NCBI RefSeq assembly: GCF_001500025.1
Contig: NZ_LQIW01000012.1
Coordinates: 62,001-126,000 of the forward strand
From: Mycobacterium sp. IS-1590
Lineage (GTDB): Bacteria > Actinomycetota > Actinomycetes > Mycobacteriales > Mycobacteriaceae
Reading direction: 5' to 3'
Length of the DNA stretch: 64,000 nt
The notes under the pieces were generated by a model, which saw only the letters and a list, made by a program, of their open reading frames with translations, was not told where the DNA came from and ran no database searches. Within the stretch, counting starts at the first letter, position 1. Each line of letters opens with the position of its first letter. Of the stretch, positions 38,144-48,050 are shown piece after piece. The translations under genes and the position numbers were made by a program.

Positions 38144-39172
38144 ATGAGTGACCAGCCCCGGCCGCTGCCGACGAAGCCGTCGCGCCACCACATTCGCCAC
38201 ATCCTGCGGCGCACCTTGTCCAAGAGCTGGGACGACTCGATCTTCTCGGAGTCCGCGCAGGCGGCGTTCTGGTCGGCGCTGTCGCTGCCACCGCTGCTGC
38301 TGGGAATGCTCGGGAGCCTGGCTTACATCGCTCCGTTGTTCGGACCCGACACGCTTCCGATGATCGAGAACCAGATCATCGACACGGCTGCGCGGTTCTT
38401 CTCCACCAACGTGGTGACCGAGATCATCGAGCCGACGGTCCGCGACATCGTCAAGGGCGCGCGCGGTGAAGTGGTGTCGTTGGGATTCGTGATCTCGTTG
38501 TGGGCCGGGTCCTCGGCCATCTCGGCGTTCGTCGACTCGATCACCGAGGCGCACGGCCAGACGCCGCTGCGCCACCCGGTCCGTCAGCGGTTCTATGCGC
38601 TCGGCCTCTACGTGGTGATGTTGGTGGGCGCGATCCTCGCGGCGCCGTTCATCGCGTTGGGGCCGCGCAAGATCGCCACGTACATACCCGACAGCTGGGA
38701 CCACGTTCTGCGGTTCGGCTACTACCCCGTGTTGGTCCTGGCGCTGATCGTGTCCGTCAATCTGCTCTACCGGGTCTCGCTGCCCAAGCCGTTGCCGTCG
38801 CACCGGTTACTGCTGGGCTCGATCCTTGCCACCCTGGTGTTCCTATTGGCGACGTTCGGTTTGCGCTTCTACCTGACTTGGATCACCGCGACCGGCTACA
38901 CCTACGGCGCATTGGCGACGCCGATCGCCTTCTTGTTGTTCGCGTTCTTCCTCGGGTTCGCGATCATGATCGGCGCTGAACTCAACGCGGCGGTCCAGGA
39001 AGAGTGGCCGGCGGCCGACACACACGCCAAGCGTTTCCACTGGTGGCTGAAGGGAAAAGCCGAATCACTCAACGGCGTCGTGGCCGAGGAGGCAGCGCCC
39101 GCGGCTCCAGCAGCTGGTCCGGCGTCTCCGGCGGGGGCTGCCGGAGCGGCGAGCGACCGGGCTATTTCTTGA
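38144..39172 (+). CDS. YihY/BrkB family membrane protein
   Basis: 342 residues. Cytosolic N terminus, then about six membrane helices: FWSALSLPPLLLGMLGSLAY, LGFVISLWAGSSAISAFVDS, FYALGLYVVMLVGAILAAPF, YYPVLVLALIVSVNLLYRVS, LGSILATLVFLLATFGLRFY and IAFLLFAFFLGFAIMIGAEL. The C terminus is alanine/proline-rich. Once annotated as ribonuclease BN, the family is now regarded as of unknown transport-like function. Ends 11 bp inside the convergent DUF3039 gene. Confidence 0.92.
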   Translation: MSDQPRPLPTKPSRHHIRHILRRTLSKSWDDSIFSESAQAAFWSALSLPPLLLGMLGSLAYIAPLFGPDTLPMIENQIIDTAARFFSTNVVTEIIEPTVRDIVKGARGEVVSLGFVISLWAGSSAISAFVDSITEAHGQTPLRHPVRQRFYALGLYVVMLVGAILAAPFIALGPRKIATYIPDSWDHVLRFGYYPVLVLALIVSVNLLYRVSLPKPLPSHRLLLGSILATLVFLLATFGLRFYLTWITATGYTYGALATPIAFLLFAFFLGFAIMIGAELNAAVQEEWPAADTHAKRFHWWLKGKAESLNGVVAEEAAPAAPAAGPASPAGAAGAASDRAIS

Positions 39173-39398
39173 GCTTTTCGTAGATGCGCTTGCAGTCCGG
39201 GCACACCGGCGACCCGGGCTTGGCCGACTTCGTCACCGGAAACACCTCGCCGCACAGCGCGACGACGTGGGTGCCCATCACCGCGCTTTCGGCGATCTTG
39301 TCCTTCTTGACATAGTGGAAGAACTTCGGGGTATCGCTGTCAGTCCCGTCGTCGACGCGTTCGTCGGTGTCGGTGCGCTCGATCGTCTGGGTTTGCAT
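39162..39398 (-). CDS. DUF3039 family protein
   Basis: 78 residues. The N terminus is polar and acidic (MQTQTIERTDTDERVDDGTD); the conserved part holds KFFHYVKKDKIAESAV, HVVALCGEVFPV and GSPVCPDCKRIYEKL. Three cysteines and a histidine could form a zinc site. Function unknown, highly conserved in mycobacteria (resembles Rv2708c, recalled). A much longer frame upstream on this strand is antisense to the DUF3099 gene and is rejected. Confidence 0.9.
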   Translation of the reverse strand: MQTQTIERTDTDERVDDGTDSDTPKFFHYVKKDKIAESAVMGTHVVALCGEVFPVTKSAKPGSPVCPDCKRIYEKLKK

Positions 39399-39464
39399 GA
39401 CAACCATTTTGCCCGTAAGAAAACCGACCCGTACAGCGGAGCCGCAATGTGGGACAGTGAAGGT

Positions 39465-39866
39465 ATGAAACAAAGCCCCGAGCTGAGTTTCGACGACGAC
39501 GGCCGACCCGTCCTGATCACTCGCGCCGCGCCGGCCTACGAGGAACAGCACCGCCAACGGGTTCGCAAGTACTTGACGCTCATGTCGTTTCGCATTCCGG
39601 CCCTCGTGCTGGCCGCGGTCGCCTACGGCATCTGGCACAACGGCCTGATCTCGTTGGCGATTCTCGTCGGCTCGATTCCGTTGCCGTGGATCGCCGTGCT
39701 CATCGCGAACGACCGCCCGCCGCGGCGTCCGGAGGAGCCGCGTCGATACGACAACCGCCGTCACTCCCCCGAGGTCGCGACCGCGGATCGGCCGGCGCTC
39801 GAGCAGCACACCACGGCACCGCCGCAACCCGAGGGGCGGGGCTCGAATGGTGATGTTCCCAGCTGA
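39465..39866 (+). CDS. DUF3099 family membrane protein
   Basis: 133 residues. The soluble N terminus LSFDDDGRPVLITRAAPAY precedes two membrane helices (about 43-60 and 64-82: IPALVLAAVAYGIWH, ISLAILVGSIPLPWIAVLIA), followed by a charged tail starting NDRPPRRPEEPRR. Function unknown. The ATG at 39465 matches the usual MKxxxE family start, but the in-frame ATG at 39447 has a better-spaced GGAG, so six extra residues are possible. Divergent from the DUF3039 gene. Confidence 0.85.
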   Translation: MKQSPELSFDDDGRPVLITRAAPAYEEQHRQRVRKYLTLMSFRIPALVLAAVAYGIWHNGLISLAILVGSIPLPWIAVLIANDRPPRRPEEPRRYDNRRHSPEVATADRPALEQHTTAPPQPEGRGSNGDVPS

Positions 39867-39949
39867 GACGCTTCTATCCCTTTTCTAAGGACATTCTCAG
39901 GTCGACTCCGAGAAACCGCTGATCAGAAGGTGTGAACCAGCCAATGGCT

Positions 39950-39977
39950 GGGAACTCTTTGGACCTCGTGGGCGTTG
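39950..39977 (+). promoter_or_regulatory. SigE/SigH-type promoter of sigB
   Basis: GGGAAC at 39950-39955 and CGTTG at 39973-39977 are separated so that GGAAC-N18-GTT holds, the consensus for mycobacterial ECF sigma factors SigE and SigH. Predicted start of transcription is near 39983, about 30 bases before the sigB ATG. Control of sigB by SigE/SigH is established in M. tuberculosis; its conservation here is inferred from the site. Confidence 0.8.
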
Positions 39978-40013
39978 TAGCTCATGACAGTTCGACTTGA
40001 TCAGGAGGCCGTC

Positions 40014-40973
40014 ATGGCAAATGCCAGCACCATCCGCGTCGACCAGGACCTGGACGCCCAGAGTCCAGCGGCTGACCTCGTACGCGTGTATCTCAATGGT
40101 ATTGGCAAAACTGCCTTGCTCAACGCCGCCGATGAGGTGGAACTCGCCAAGCGCATCGAGGCCGGGCTCTACGCCAAGCACCTGTTGGAGACGCGGAAGC
40201 GCTTGGGCGAGAATCGCAAACGTGATCTTGCTGCAGTGGTCCGTGACGGTGAAGCCGCGCGGCGCCACCTTCTCGAGGCCAACCTGCGCCTCGTCGTCTC
40301 GCTGGCGAAGCGCTACACCGGCCGCGGGATGCCGTTGCTCGACCTGATCCAGGAAGGCAATCTGGGTTTGATCCGGGCGATGGAAAAGTTCGACTACGCC
40401 AAGGGATTCAAGTTCTCGACGTACGCCACGTGGTGGATCCGCCAGGCGATCACCCGCGGCATGGCCGACCAGAGCCGCACGATCCGGCTGCCGGTGCACC
40501 TCGTCGAGCAGGTCAACAAGCTCGCTCGGATCAAGCGCGAGATGCACCAGAACCTCGGCCGCGAAGCCACCGATGACGAGTTGGCGGCCGAGTCCGGAAT
40601 TCCGGTGGAGAAGATCACCGATCTGCTCGAGCACAGCCGCGACCCGGTGAGCCTCGACATGCCGGTGGGCAGCGACGAGGAAGCACCGCTGGGCGACTTC
40701 ATCGAGGACGCCGAGGCGATGTCGGCGGAGAACGCGGTGATCTCCGAACTGCTGCACACCGACATCCGGCACGTGCTCGCCACCCTCGACGAACGCGAAC
40801 AGCAGGTGATCCGGCTGCGGTTCGGCCTCGACGACGGCCAGCCCCGCACACTCGACCAGATCGGCAAGCTGTTCGGGCTCTCCCGCGAGCGGGTGCGCCA
40901 GATCGAGCGCGAGGTCATGGCCAAGCTCCGCAACGGCGAGCGTGCCGATCGCCTCCGTTCGTACGCCAGCTAG
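40014..40973 (+). CDS. sigB: Principal-like stress sigma factor SigB
   Basis: 319 residues, group 2 sigma-70 factor used in stress and stationary phase. No acidic N-terminal extension as in SigA; it begins almost directly with region 1.2 ([20 protein letters not shown]). Region 2 has [15 protein letters not shown] and [15 protein letters not shown], region 3 [12 protein letters not shown], region 4 [20 protein letters not shown]. The ATG with CAGGAGGCC upstream is preferred; an ATG at 39984 would lie at the predicted transcription start. Followed by a strong terminator. Confidence 0.97.
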   Translation: MANASTIRVDQDLDAQSPAADLVRVYLNGIGKTALLNAADEVELAKRIEAGLYAKHLLETRKRLGENRKRDLAAVVRDGEAARRHLLEANLRLVVSLAKRYTGRGMPLLDLIQEGNLGLIRAMEKFDYAKGFKFSTYATWWIRQAITRGMADQSRTIRLPVHLVEQVNKLARIKREMHQNLGREATDDELAAESGIPVEKITDLLEHSRDPVSLDMPVGSDEEAPLGDFIEDAEAMSAENAVISELLHTDIRHVLATLDEREQQVIRLRFGLDDGQPRTLDQIGKLFGLSRERVRQIEREVMAKLRNGERADRLRSYAS

Positions 40974-40980
40974 ACGCCCC

Positions 40981-41021
40981 CGACACGATCCCCGCCGCTA
41001 CGACCGGCGGGGATCGTGTCG
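40981..41021 (+). terminator. Strong hairpin terminator after sigB
   Basis: A perfect 17-bp stem (CGACACGATCCCCGCCG with its complement) and a 7-base loop, 8 bp after the sigB stop, without a T tract, as is common for mycobacterial terminators. Separates sigB from ideR. Confidence 0.88.
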
Positions 41022-41107
41022 TATCAGGCCATCCGGTGTCGCGGACGTAACAACGCTGTTCAGGCCCTTCAGCCGGTAGACTCGACCCCTGACGGAGGGT
41101 TAGCGCA

Positions 41108-41803
41108 ATGAATGATCTGGTCGACACCACGGAGATGTACCTGCGGACGATCTACGACCTCGAGGAAGAGGGCGTGGTACCCCTGCGTGCGCGCATCGCA
41201 GAACGTCTCGATCAGAGTGGCCCCACCGTCAGCCAGACGGTGTCCCGGATGGAGCGCGACGGCCTGCTACACGTCGCAGGCGACCGACACCTCGAGCTGA
41301 CCGACAAGGGCCGCGCCCTCGCCGTCGCCGTCATGCGCAAGCACCGCCTCGCCGAAAGGCTGCTCGTCGACGTCATCGGCCTGCCCTGGGAGGAAGTCCA
41401 CGCCGAGGCCTGCCGCTGGGAACACGTGATGAGCGAGGACGTCGAACGCCGACTCGTCCAGGTCCTCAACAACCCGACCACCTCGCCGTTCGGTAACCCG
41501 ATCCCGGGACTCTCGGAGCTGGGCCTGATCAGCACGACGACGGATCGCGACCGGCTGAACCTCGTCCGGCTGACCGAGTTGCCCGCCGGAATGCCCGTCG
41601 CGGTGGTGGTGCGGCAACTGACCGAGCACGTGCAGGGCGACGCCGACCTGATCAGCCGACTCAAGGACGCCGGTGTGGTGCCCAACGCCCGCGTGACCGT
41701 GCAGACCAACGACCACGGCGGGGTGATGATCGTGATCCCCGGTCACGAACAGGTCGAACTACCCCACCAGATGGCGCACGCCGTGAAGGTCGAGAAGGTC
41801 TGA
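41108..41803 (+). CDS. ideR: Iron-dependent transcriptional repressor IdeR
   Basis: 231 residues (M. tuberculosis 230). DtxR-family repressor of iron uptake and activator of storage when loaded with Fe2+. The helix-turn-helix is RIAERLDQSGPTVSQTVSRM; metal ligands fall in MYLRTIYDLEEEG, EEVHAEACRWEHVMSEDVE (Cys and Glu of site 1) and helix HRLAERLLVD; the C-terminal SH3-like domain covers about 150-230. A GGAGGG ribosome site precedes the ATG and a TAGACT box lies ~30 bp upstream. No classical iron box was recognised in front of genes in this window. Confidence 0.97.
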   Translation: MNDLVDTTEMYLRTIYDLEEEGVVPLRARIAERLDQSGPTVSQTVSRMERDGLLHVAGDRHLELTDKGRALAVAVMRKHRLAERLLVDVIGLPWEEVHAEACRWEHVMSEDVERRLVQVLNNPTTSPFGNPIPGLSELGLISTTTDRDRLNLVRLTELPAGMPVAVVVRQLTEHVQGDADLISRLKDAGVVPNARVTVQTNDHGGVMIVIPGHEQVELPHQMAHAVKVEKV

Positions 41804-41828
41804 CCTGGCCCGAGCCGGTGACGTGCGC

Positions 41829-42869
41829 TCAACCGGCCCGTCGTCCGAACGCCTGCCTGGGCGGTAACCGGACGCCCAGCTGGTCGGCCAACCGGTAGCC
41901 CGTCGCGGCCAGCTCGCGGATCTGCTCCGGGCGCAGACCCGACTGCAGCGCGGTGTCGAGCATGCCGGCCATCCGGTGGGTGCCGTCGCAGCGCAGCGCC
42001 GCCTCCAGGGACACCCCGGCCAACGGGCCATCACCGCGGGCGTAGGCCGAGAACGCCAACAACGCCAGCGCTTCGGCGCGCCACGGCTCTGGGAGCCGGC
42101 GGGACAACTCCGCCCACAGCGACTCGGCGTGCGCCGCGCGCTCACCCACCGCCAGTGCGTACAGCGTGTCGCGCACCTGCAGATCGGTCAGAGCAGCCGC
42201 GATCCGGGCCACCGTCTCGTCGGGCAGGTCGTCACCTTCGGACATTCGCGCGGCCGCCGCGATCACGGCCTCGATCTCGGCGCACGCGTCGGCATCTGAT
42301 CGACGTGCCTGCGAGTCCGCGATGAGTCCCGTCAATGCTTGTGCGCGAACGGGATCGGTGACCGCGATGACCTCCTGGAGTTCGGTACGGCGGGTATAGA
42401 GCCGGCGCCCGTCCAGCACGGCTGCCATCGCCAGCGGCGACGCCGACGGGTCGTCCACGATGCCCGACGCGCCGCACCCGTCGGCGCAGTGCCACCGCCC
42501 GCCGGCCGCGATCCGGTCGACGACATGGGCGGCGAGCAGTTCGATGTCCTGGTCGGCCAGGGCGGACGCCAGCATGGCGGCCAGCGCCCGGTATTCGTCG
42601 TTGCACAGCCGGCAGCCCGCCCCGTCCTCGTCGACGACGACGGCGATCGCCGAGTCCGGCCGCGCCGCTGCGGCGACCTCGGCGATGTGCTCGACCGAAT
42701 CGGCCAGCTCGTCGGAGAGGTCCACCCGCATGACGCATCCCATGGCGCCGCGGTCGACGGTGACGAGCACGAGGGATTTCTCGGGAACGAAGCCGAGAAC
42801 GGCGGGCAGGGCGGCGATCAGCACCGCCGGGCGGTCGAGGTAGAAATCGGGTGAGGGTGAGGTGGTCAT
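41829..42869 (-). CDS. DUF4192 family protein
   Basis: 346 residues. Opening block DRPAVLIAALPAVLGFVPEKSLVLV is the family signature; the middle has a cysteine pair (RLCND, WHCADGCGASG) and the C terminus is helical with ARGDGPLAGVSLEAAL. Function unknown, conserved beside ideR in mycobacteria. The start at MTTSPSPDFYL is chosen because the frame upstream is the antisense of sthA, which stays open for ~500 further codons. Convergent with ideR and divergent from sthA. Confidence 0.88.
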   Translation of the reverse strand: MTTSPSPDFYLDRPAVLIAALPAVLGFVPEKSLVLVTVDRGAMGCVMRVDLSDELADSVEHIAEVAAAARPDSAIAVVVDEDGAGCRLCNDEYRALAAMLASALADQDIELLAAHVVDRIAAGGRWHCADGCGASGIVDDPSASPLAMAAVLDGRRLYTRRTELQEVIAVTDPVRAQALTGLIADSQARRSDADACAEIEAVIAAAARMSEGDDLPDETVARIAAALTDLQVRDTLYALAVGERAAHAESLWAELSRRLPEPWRAEALALLAFSAYARGDGPLAGVSLEAALRCDGTHRMAGMLDTALQSGLRPEQIRELAATGYRLADQLGVRLPPRQAFGRRAG

Positions 42870-43022
42870 GGGGTGACCTTCCCCGCCGCCTCGGACGGCA
42901 GTCGCCCGTCGACGCTCGCGGCCCGCGCCGCTGTGGATCAATCCGAGGTTGGGGATGAATTCAGCTTCAGTTGAGGCCAGTCGGCGTGCAGAACTCGCCC
43001 AACCGGCGTACACCTTGTTGCC

Positions 43023-44438
43023 ATGGCTTCCATGCTCGAGTACGACCTCGTGGTCATCGGTTCGGGACCAGGCGGGCAGAAGGCGGCGATCGCCGCGGCG
43101 AAGCTCGGGAAGACGGTCGCCGTCGTCGAGCGCGGACGGATGCTCGGCGGGGTGTGCGTGAACACCGGCACCATCCCGTCGAAGACGCTGCGCGAGGCGG
43201 TCGTCTACCTCACCGGGATGAGCCAGCGCGAGCTCTATGGCGCCAGCTACCGGGTGAAAGAGAAGATCACGCCCGCCGACCTGCTGGCGCGAACCAGCCA
43301 CGTGATCGGCAAGGAGCAGGACGTCGTCCGTTCGCAGTTGATGCGCAACCGCATCGACCTCATCCAGGGCCACGGCAGGTTCATCGACGCGCACACCGTC
43401 CTGGTCGAGGAACCCACCCGCGGTGAGCGCACCACCGTCAGCGGCGAGTACATCGTGATCGCCACCGGCACCAAACCGGCCCGTCCGGCGGGTGTCGAGT
43501 TCGACGAGGACCGTGTGCTGGACTCCGACGGGATCCTCGACCTCAAGTCGCTGCCCTCGACGATGGTGGTGGTCGGCGCCGGGGTGATCGGCATCGAGTA
43601 CGCGTCGATGTTCGCCGCGCTGGGCACCAAGGTCACCGTCGTCGAGAAGCGCGACAACATGCTCGACTTCTGCGACCCCGAGATCGTCGAGGCACTCAAG
43701 TTCCATCTTCGCGACCTCGCCGTGACGTTCCGGTTCGGCGAGGAGGTGACGGCCGTGGACGTCGGGGCCGCAGGCACTGTGACCACGCTGGCCAGCGGCA
43801 AGCAGATTCCAGCCGAGACCGTGATGTACTCGGCGGGTCGGCAGGGCCAGACCGACCATCTCGATCTCGACAACGCCGGACTGCAGACCGACGCGCGCGG
43901 CCGCATCGACGTTGACAGCAACTTCCAGACCAAGGTCGACCACATCTACGCCGTGGGTGATGTGATCGGCTTTCCGGCGCTGGCGGCGACGTCGATGGAC
44001 CAGGGCAGGCTGGCGGCCTACCACGCGTTCGGCGAGCCGGCGAAGGGCATCACCGACCTGCAGCCCATCGGTATCTACTCGATCCCGGAGGTGTCCTATG
44101 TCGGTGCCACCGAAGTCGAGTTGACCCGTAGCGCGATCCCCTACGAGGTCGGGGTCTCGCGCTATCGCGAGTTGGCCAGGGGTCAGATCGCCGGGGATTC
44201 GTACGGCATGCTCAAACTGCTGGTGTCGACCGACGATCTGCGCTTGCTCGGCGTGCACATATTCGGCACCAGCGCCACCGAGATGGTGCACATCGGCCAG
44301 GCCGTGATGGGCTGCGGAGGCACCATCGACTACCTCGTCGACGCCGTGTTCAACTACCCCACCTTCTCGGAGGCCTACAAGGTCGCGGCCCTGGACGTGA
44401 TGAACAAGCTGCGGGCACTCAACCAGTTCCGCACCTGA
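43023..44438 (+). CDS. sthA: Soluble pyridine nucleotide transhydrogenase
   Basis: 471 residues. FAD flavoprotein that transfers hydride between NADPH and NAD. N-terminal FAD motif [20 protein letters not shown]; the segment [13 protein letters not shown] has a single cysteine where lipoamide dehydrogenase has a CxxxxC redox disulfide, the mark of SthA. NAD motif [16 protein letters not shown], second FAD block [18 protein letters not shown], and the interface domain at the C terminus. The ATG lies 153 bp from the divergent DUF4192 start. Confidence 0.96.
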   Translation: MASMLEYDLVVIGSGPGGQKAAIAAAKLGKTVAVVERGRMLGGVCVNTGTIPSKTLREAVVYLTGMSQRELYGASYRVKEKITPADLLARTSHVIGKEQDVVRSQLMRNRIDLIQGHGRFIDAHTVLVEEPTRGERTTVSGEYIVIATGTKPARPAGVEFDEDRVLDSDGILDLKSLPSTMVVVGAGVIGIEYASMFAALGTKVTVVEKRDNMLDFCDPEIVEALKFHLRDLAVTFRFGEEVTAVDVGAAGTVTTLASGKQIPAETVMYSAGRQGQTDHLDLDNAGLQTDARGRIDVDSNFQTKVDHIYAVGDVIGFPALAATSMDQGRLAAYHAFGEPAKGITDLQPIGIYSIPEVSYVGATEVELTRSAIPYEVGVSRYRELARGQIAGDSYGMLKLLVSTDDLRLLGVHIFGTSATEMVHIGQAVMGCGGTIDYLVDAVFNYPTFSEAYKVAALDVMNKLRALNQFRT

Positions 44439-44493
44439 CAGTCGGACCCGCGGCAAACGTTTTCACCGCTGCGCGCATGGGATGCCCGCCAGC

Positions 44494-44521
44494 GGGAACG
44501 CAACGTGCGCGAGACTAGTTG
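44494..44521 (+). promoter_or_regulatory. Possible SigE/SigH-type promoter of the PAC2 gene
   Basis: GGGAAC at 44494-44499 and GTTG at 44518-44521 are spaced as GGAAC-N18-GTT, as in the sigB promoter of this window. The base before GTT is A rather than the preferred C/G. It would give a leader of about 45 bases with a strong AAGGAGG ribosome site. Confidence 0.45.
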
Positions 44522-44573
44522 TCACTGTACGAAGACGGTAACGGTCTGGCACCACCGTAAGGAGGCGAGGCTC

Positions 44574-45563
44574 ATGGCTGACAACGCTGGTAATCCCGAA
44601 CAGCACTACCAGCCGGAACACTCAGGCATGTACGAGTTGGAGTTCCCCGCGCCCCAACTGTCCTCCACGGACGGCCGGGGGCCGGTGCTCATCCACGCCC
44701 TCGAGGGCTTCTCCGATGCCGGGCACGCGATTCGCTTGGCCGCCCAGCATCTGAAGGACACGCTCGACACCGAGTTGGTGGCGTCGTTCGCGATCGACGA
44801 GCTGCTGGACTACAGGTCGCGGCGCCCGTTGATGACGTTCAAGACCGACCACTTCACCCATTACGAGGATCCGGAACTCAACCTGTACGCGATGCGCGAC
44901 AGCGTCGGCACCCCGTTCCTGCTTCTGGCCGGCCTGGAACCCGACCTGCGCTGGGAGCGTTTCATCACCGCGGTCCGGCTTCTGGCCGAACGGCTCGACG
45001 TGCGCCGCGTGGTGGGGCTGGGCACCATTCCCATGGCGGTGCCGCACACTCGCCCCATCACGATGACCGCGCACTCGAGCGACAAGGAGCTCATCGCCGA
45101 ACACCAGCCGTGGATCGGCGAGGTTCAGGTCCCCGCGAGCGCGTCGAACCTGCTCGAGTTCCGGATGTCGCAGCACGGGCACGAAGTGGTCGGCTTCACC
45201 GTCCACGTCCCGCACTATCTGGCCCAGACCGACTATCCCGCGGCGGCTGAGGCGTTGTTGGCCGAAGTCGCCAGGAGTGCGTCGTTGCAGATCCCGCTCG
45301 AGGCGTTGGTCACGGCCGGTGCGCAGGTGTTGACCAAGGTCAACGAGCAGGTCGAGCAGAGCCCCGAGGTGGCGCAGGTGGTCGCCGCTCTGGAACGCCA
45401 GTACGACGCCTACATGGCGGCCCAGGAGAACCGGTCCCTGCTCGCCAGCGACGAAGACCTGCCCAGCGGTGAGGAACTCGGCGCCGAGTTCGAGCGGTTC
45501 CTGGCCCAGCAGGCCGAGAAGAAATCGAAGGACCGATTCGAAGACGGCGACGACGCCAAATAA
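44574..45563 (+). CDS. PAC2 family protein (proteasome assembly chaperone-like)
   Basis: 329 residues. Alpha/beta core with PVLIHALEGFSDAGHAIRLA, LVASFAIDELLDYRSRRPL, RVVGLGTIPMAVPHTRPI and EVVGFTVHVPHYLAQTDYP, the PAC2/ATP-grasp-like superfamily pattern. The C terminus is charged and helical (FERFLAQQAEKKSKDRFEDG). Mycobacteria have a proteasome, but a chaperone role for this protein is not shown. AAGGAGGCGAGG before the ATG is an excellent ribosome site, and a possible SigE/H promoter lies upstream. Confidence 0.92.
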   Translation: MADNAGNPEQHYQPEHSGMYELEFPAPQLSSTDGRGPVLIHALEGFSDAGHAIRLAAQHLKDTLDTELVASFAIDELLDYRSRRPLMTFKTDHFTHYEDPELNLYAMRDSVGTPFLLLAGLEPDLRWERFITAVRLLAERLDVRRVVGLGTIPMAVPHTRPITMTAHSSDKELIAEHQPWIGEVQVPASASNLLEFRMSQHGHEVVGFTVHVPHYLAQTDYPAAAEALLAEVARSASLQIPLEALVTAGAQVLTKVNEQVEQSPEVAQVVAALERQYDAYMAAQENRSLLASDEDLPSGEELGAEFERFLAQQAEKKSKDRFEDGDDAK

Positions 45564-45629
45564 GGTGAGCCGTCCGGTCAATGGGCGACTCGAGGGGCGC
45601 GGCGCCGTGCGGCCCGCTAAGTTGACGCA

Positions 45630-46652
45630 ATGCCGCCGCGAAAGCCGAACCTTCGCCCTGTACGGGACCTCACACCCGTCCTGCAGTTCAGCACGATTCA
45701 CGGATACCGGCGCGCGTACCGGGTCGCCGGTTCGGGGCCCGCGATCCTGCTGATCCATGGAATCGGCGACAACTCCACCACGTGGGAAACGGTTCAGTCG
45801 AAGCTCGCGCAGCGGTTCACCGTGATCGCTCCGGATCTGTTGGGCCACGGCAAATCCGACAAACCCCGTGCCGATTATTCGGTAGCCGCTTACGCCAACG
45901 GCATGCGTGATTTGCTCAGCATCCTCGACATCGACCACGTCACCGTGATCGGTCATTCGCTGGGCGGCGGTGTGGCCATGCAATTCGCATACCAGTTCCC
46001 GCAGTTGGTCGACCGTCTCATCCTGGTCGGCGCAGGCGGGGTCACCAAGGACGTCAACATTGCGCTGCGCTTCGCCTCCCTGCCGATGGGCAGTGAAGCG
46101 CTGGCGCTGCTACGGTTGCCGTTCGTGCTGCCGGCACTGCAGGCGGTGGGCCGCGTCGCCGGCGGGGTGTTCGGCTCGACCGGCCTCGGTCGCGACCTGC
46201 CTCAGGTGCTACGCATCCTGAATGACCTGCCCGAACCGACCGCGTCATCGGCGTTCGCCCGTACCCTGCGCGCCGTCGTCGATTGGCGCGGCCAAGTGGT
46301 GACCATGCTGGACCGCTGCTACCTGACGCAGTCGGTTCCGGTTCAGCTGATCTGGGGCAGCTGCGACGCCGTGATCCCCGTCAGCCACGCCCGGATGGCC
46401 CACGCCGCGATGCCGGGATCGCGGTTGGAAATCTTCGATGGCTCCGGGCATTTCCCGTTCCACGACGACCCGGAGCGTTTCGTCGAGGTGGTGCAGAAGT
46501 TCATCGACAGCACCGAACCGGCGGTCTACGACCAGGAGTACCTGCGCGGACTGCTGCGGGCGGGGATCACCGAAGGCACCATCTCCGGATCGGCCGACAC
46601 CCGGGTCGCGGTGCTCGACGCGATGGGAACCGACGAGCGCAGCGCGACCTGA
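45630..46652 (+). CDS. Alpha/beta hydrolase
   Basis: 340 residues. Classical serine hydrolase: [16 protein letters not shown] (oxyanion loop), [20 protein letters not shown] (nucleophile serine), [17 protein letters not shown] (acid) and [14 protein letters not shown] (histidine). C-terminal 55 residues extend beyond the usual domain. Substrate unknown; Rv2715 is the recalled counterpart. TAAGTT at 45618-45623 lies six bases before the ATG, suggesting a leaderless transcript. Confidence 0.9.
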   Translation: MPPRKPNLRPVRDLTPVLQFSTIHGYRRAYRVAGSGPAILLIHGIGDNSTTWETVQSKLAQRFTVIAPDLLGHGKSDKPRADYSVAAYANGMRDLLSILDIDHVTVIGHSLGGGVAMQFAYQFPQLVDRLILVGAGGVTKDVNIALRFASLPMGSEALALLRLPFVLPALQAVGRVAGGVFGSTGLGRDLPQVLRILNDLPEPTASSAFARTLRAVVDWRGQVVTMLDRCYLTQSVPVQLIWGSCDAVIPVSHARMAHAAMPGSRLEIFDGSGHFPFHDDPERFVEVVQKFIDSTEPAVYDQEYLRGLLRAGITEGTISGSADTRVAVLDAMGTDERSAT

Positions 46653-46710
46653 CCTTCCCGCGCACAGCGACCCGGCCAACGGCACGCGAATACGAAGTAG
46701 CATCGGGCCC

Positions 46711-47397
46711 ATGGCCATCGACGTGACGGTGTTGCGAGTATTCGCCGACCCTGACGGCAATCACGGAAACCCCCTCGGTGTCGTCGACGCCAGCACGGTG
46801 GACCCGGACGATCGTCAACGGATCGCCACCCAATTGGGTTACAGCGAAACCATTTTCGTCGACCTGCCCGCACCGGGCACAAGCACGGCACACGCGCATA
46901 TCCATACTCCGGTCGTCGAGATGCCGTTCGCCGGTCACCCGACCGTCGGTGCCGCGTGGTGGCTTCGCGAGCAGGGCACGCCCGTGCACACGTTGCGGGT
47001 TCCCGCCGGCATCGTCCAGGTTGCCCACGACGACGGCCTGACCTCCGTGCGGGCCCGCGCGGAGTGGGCACCCGAGTTCGCCATCCACGACATCGGCTCA
47101 CTCGACGAGCTCTTGGCGCTCGACCCGTCGGATTATCCCGACGACATCAATCACTACCTGTGGACGTGGATCGACCGGGACAAGGGCGAATTGCGGTCAC
47201 GGATGTTCGCCACCGATCTCGGTGTGCCCGAAGACGAGGCAACGGGAACCGCCGCCGTGCGGATCACCGACTACCTCAGTCGGGACCTGACAATCGTGCA
47301 GGGTCGGGGTTCGCACATCTACACCGAGTGGAGCCCCGAAGGCTGGGTGCGTGTCGCCGGCCGCGTCGTCAACGACGGCATCAAGCAGATCGACTGA
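46711..47397 (+). CDS. PhzF family isomerase/epimerase-like protein
   Basis: 228 residues, shorter than the usual ~280 because part of the second half is missing relative to PhzF/DapF-fold enzymes; the recalled Rv2716 has the same length. Conserved elements: [16 protein letters not shown], the glutamate-containing [11 protein letters not shown] (catalytic Glu), [15 protein letters not shown], and [15 protein letters not shown] near the end. Reaction unknown. TAGCAT (46698-46703) seven bases before the ATG points to a leaderless mRNA. Confidence 0.9.
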   Translation: MAIDVTVLRVFADPDGNHGNPLGVVDASTVDPDDRQRIATQLGYSETIFVDLPAPGTSTAHAHIHTPVVEMPFAGHPTVGAAWWLREQGTPVHTLRVPAGIVQVAHDDGLTSVRARAEWAPEFAIHDIGSLDELLALDPSDYPDDINHYLWTWIDRDKGELRSRMFATDLGVPEDEATGTAAVRITDYLSRDLTIVQGRGSHIYTEWSPEGWVRVAGRVVNDGIKQID

Positions 47398-47417
47398 CGA
47401 GACGTTCGACCGGCTGT

Positions 47418-47888
47418 TCAGCTTGCGGTCGGTTGCGGCGAATTCCGGTGCGCCCGCAATGCCTCGATCTCGCGCTCGAAATCCTCGGCCGAGGTGAATC
47501 CGCGATACACCGAGGCGAAGCGCAGGTACGCGACCTCGTCGAGATCGCGCAGCGGCCCCAGGATTGCGAGTCCCACTTCGTGGCTGGGCACCTCGGGCGA
47601 TCCGGCGGCGCGCACCGTGTCCTCCACCTGCTGGGCCAACAGGTTCAGCGCGTCCTCGTCGACCTGGCTGCCTTGGCACGCCCGCCGCACGCCCTTGATG
47701 ACCTTCTCGCGGCTGAACGGCTCGGTGACACCGCTGCGCTTGACGACGGCCAGAATGGCGGTCTCGACCGTGGTGAACCGGCGTCCGCACTCCGGGCATG
47801 AACGGCGTCGCCGGATGGCCTGACCCTCATCGGTTTCACGCGAGTCGACCACCCGCGAATCCGGGTGACGGCAGAACGGACAGTGCAT
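47418..47888 (-). CDS. nrdR: Transcriptional repressor NrdR
   Basis: 156 residues. ATP/dATP-sensing repressor of ribonucleotide reductase genes. N-terminal zinc ribbon [18 protein letters not shown] with the second pair [10 protein letters not shown], then the ATP-cone ([19 protein letters not shown] to [18 protein letters not shown]). GGAGCGG precedes the ATG. Located downstream of the LysM-protein gene on the same strand, so it may be read from the SOS-controlled promoter as well (inference; ~160 bp gap). Confidence 0.96.
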   Translation of the reverse strand: MHCPFCRHPDSRVVDSRETDEGQAIRRRRSCPECGRRFTTVETAILAVVKRSGVTEPFSREKVIKGVRRACQGSQVDEDALNLLAQQVEDTVRAAGSPEVPSHEVGLAILGPLRDLDEVAYLRFASVYRGFTSAEDFEREIEALRAHRNSPQPTAS

Positions 47889-48050
47889 CACCGCTCCTTC
47901 GCCGCGCCAACAAATGATCAACTCGAACCTCTCCGAGCGTACCCGCGGCGGGTTGCGAAAGCCCAGCACCGGGCTGAACGGCACGTAGTCCGCCGATCTG
48001 TCGGTGAACATGTCTGCGCAACAAGCTGTTTGGACGGCGACCCGCGGCCG

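Noticed and set aside
39162..39827. 221-codon minus-strand extension of the DUF3039 protein
   Set aside because: The added N-terminal part is antisense to DUF3099 and not part of the conserved family.
41020..41107. IdeR iron box in the ideR or other promoters
   Set aside because: No 19-bp TTAGGTTAGGCTAACCTAA-like palindrome found by eye in any intergenic region.
41829..44456. 875-codon minus-strand open frame covering DUF4192 and the antisense of sthA
   Set aside because: Only the part after the ATG at 42869 matches DUF4192; the rest mirrors sthA codons and is a high-GC shadow.
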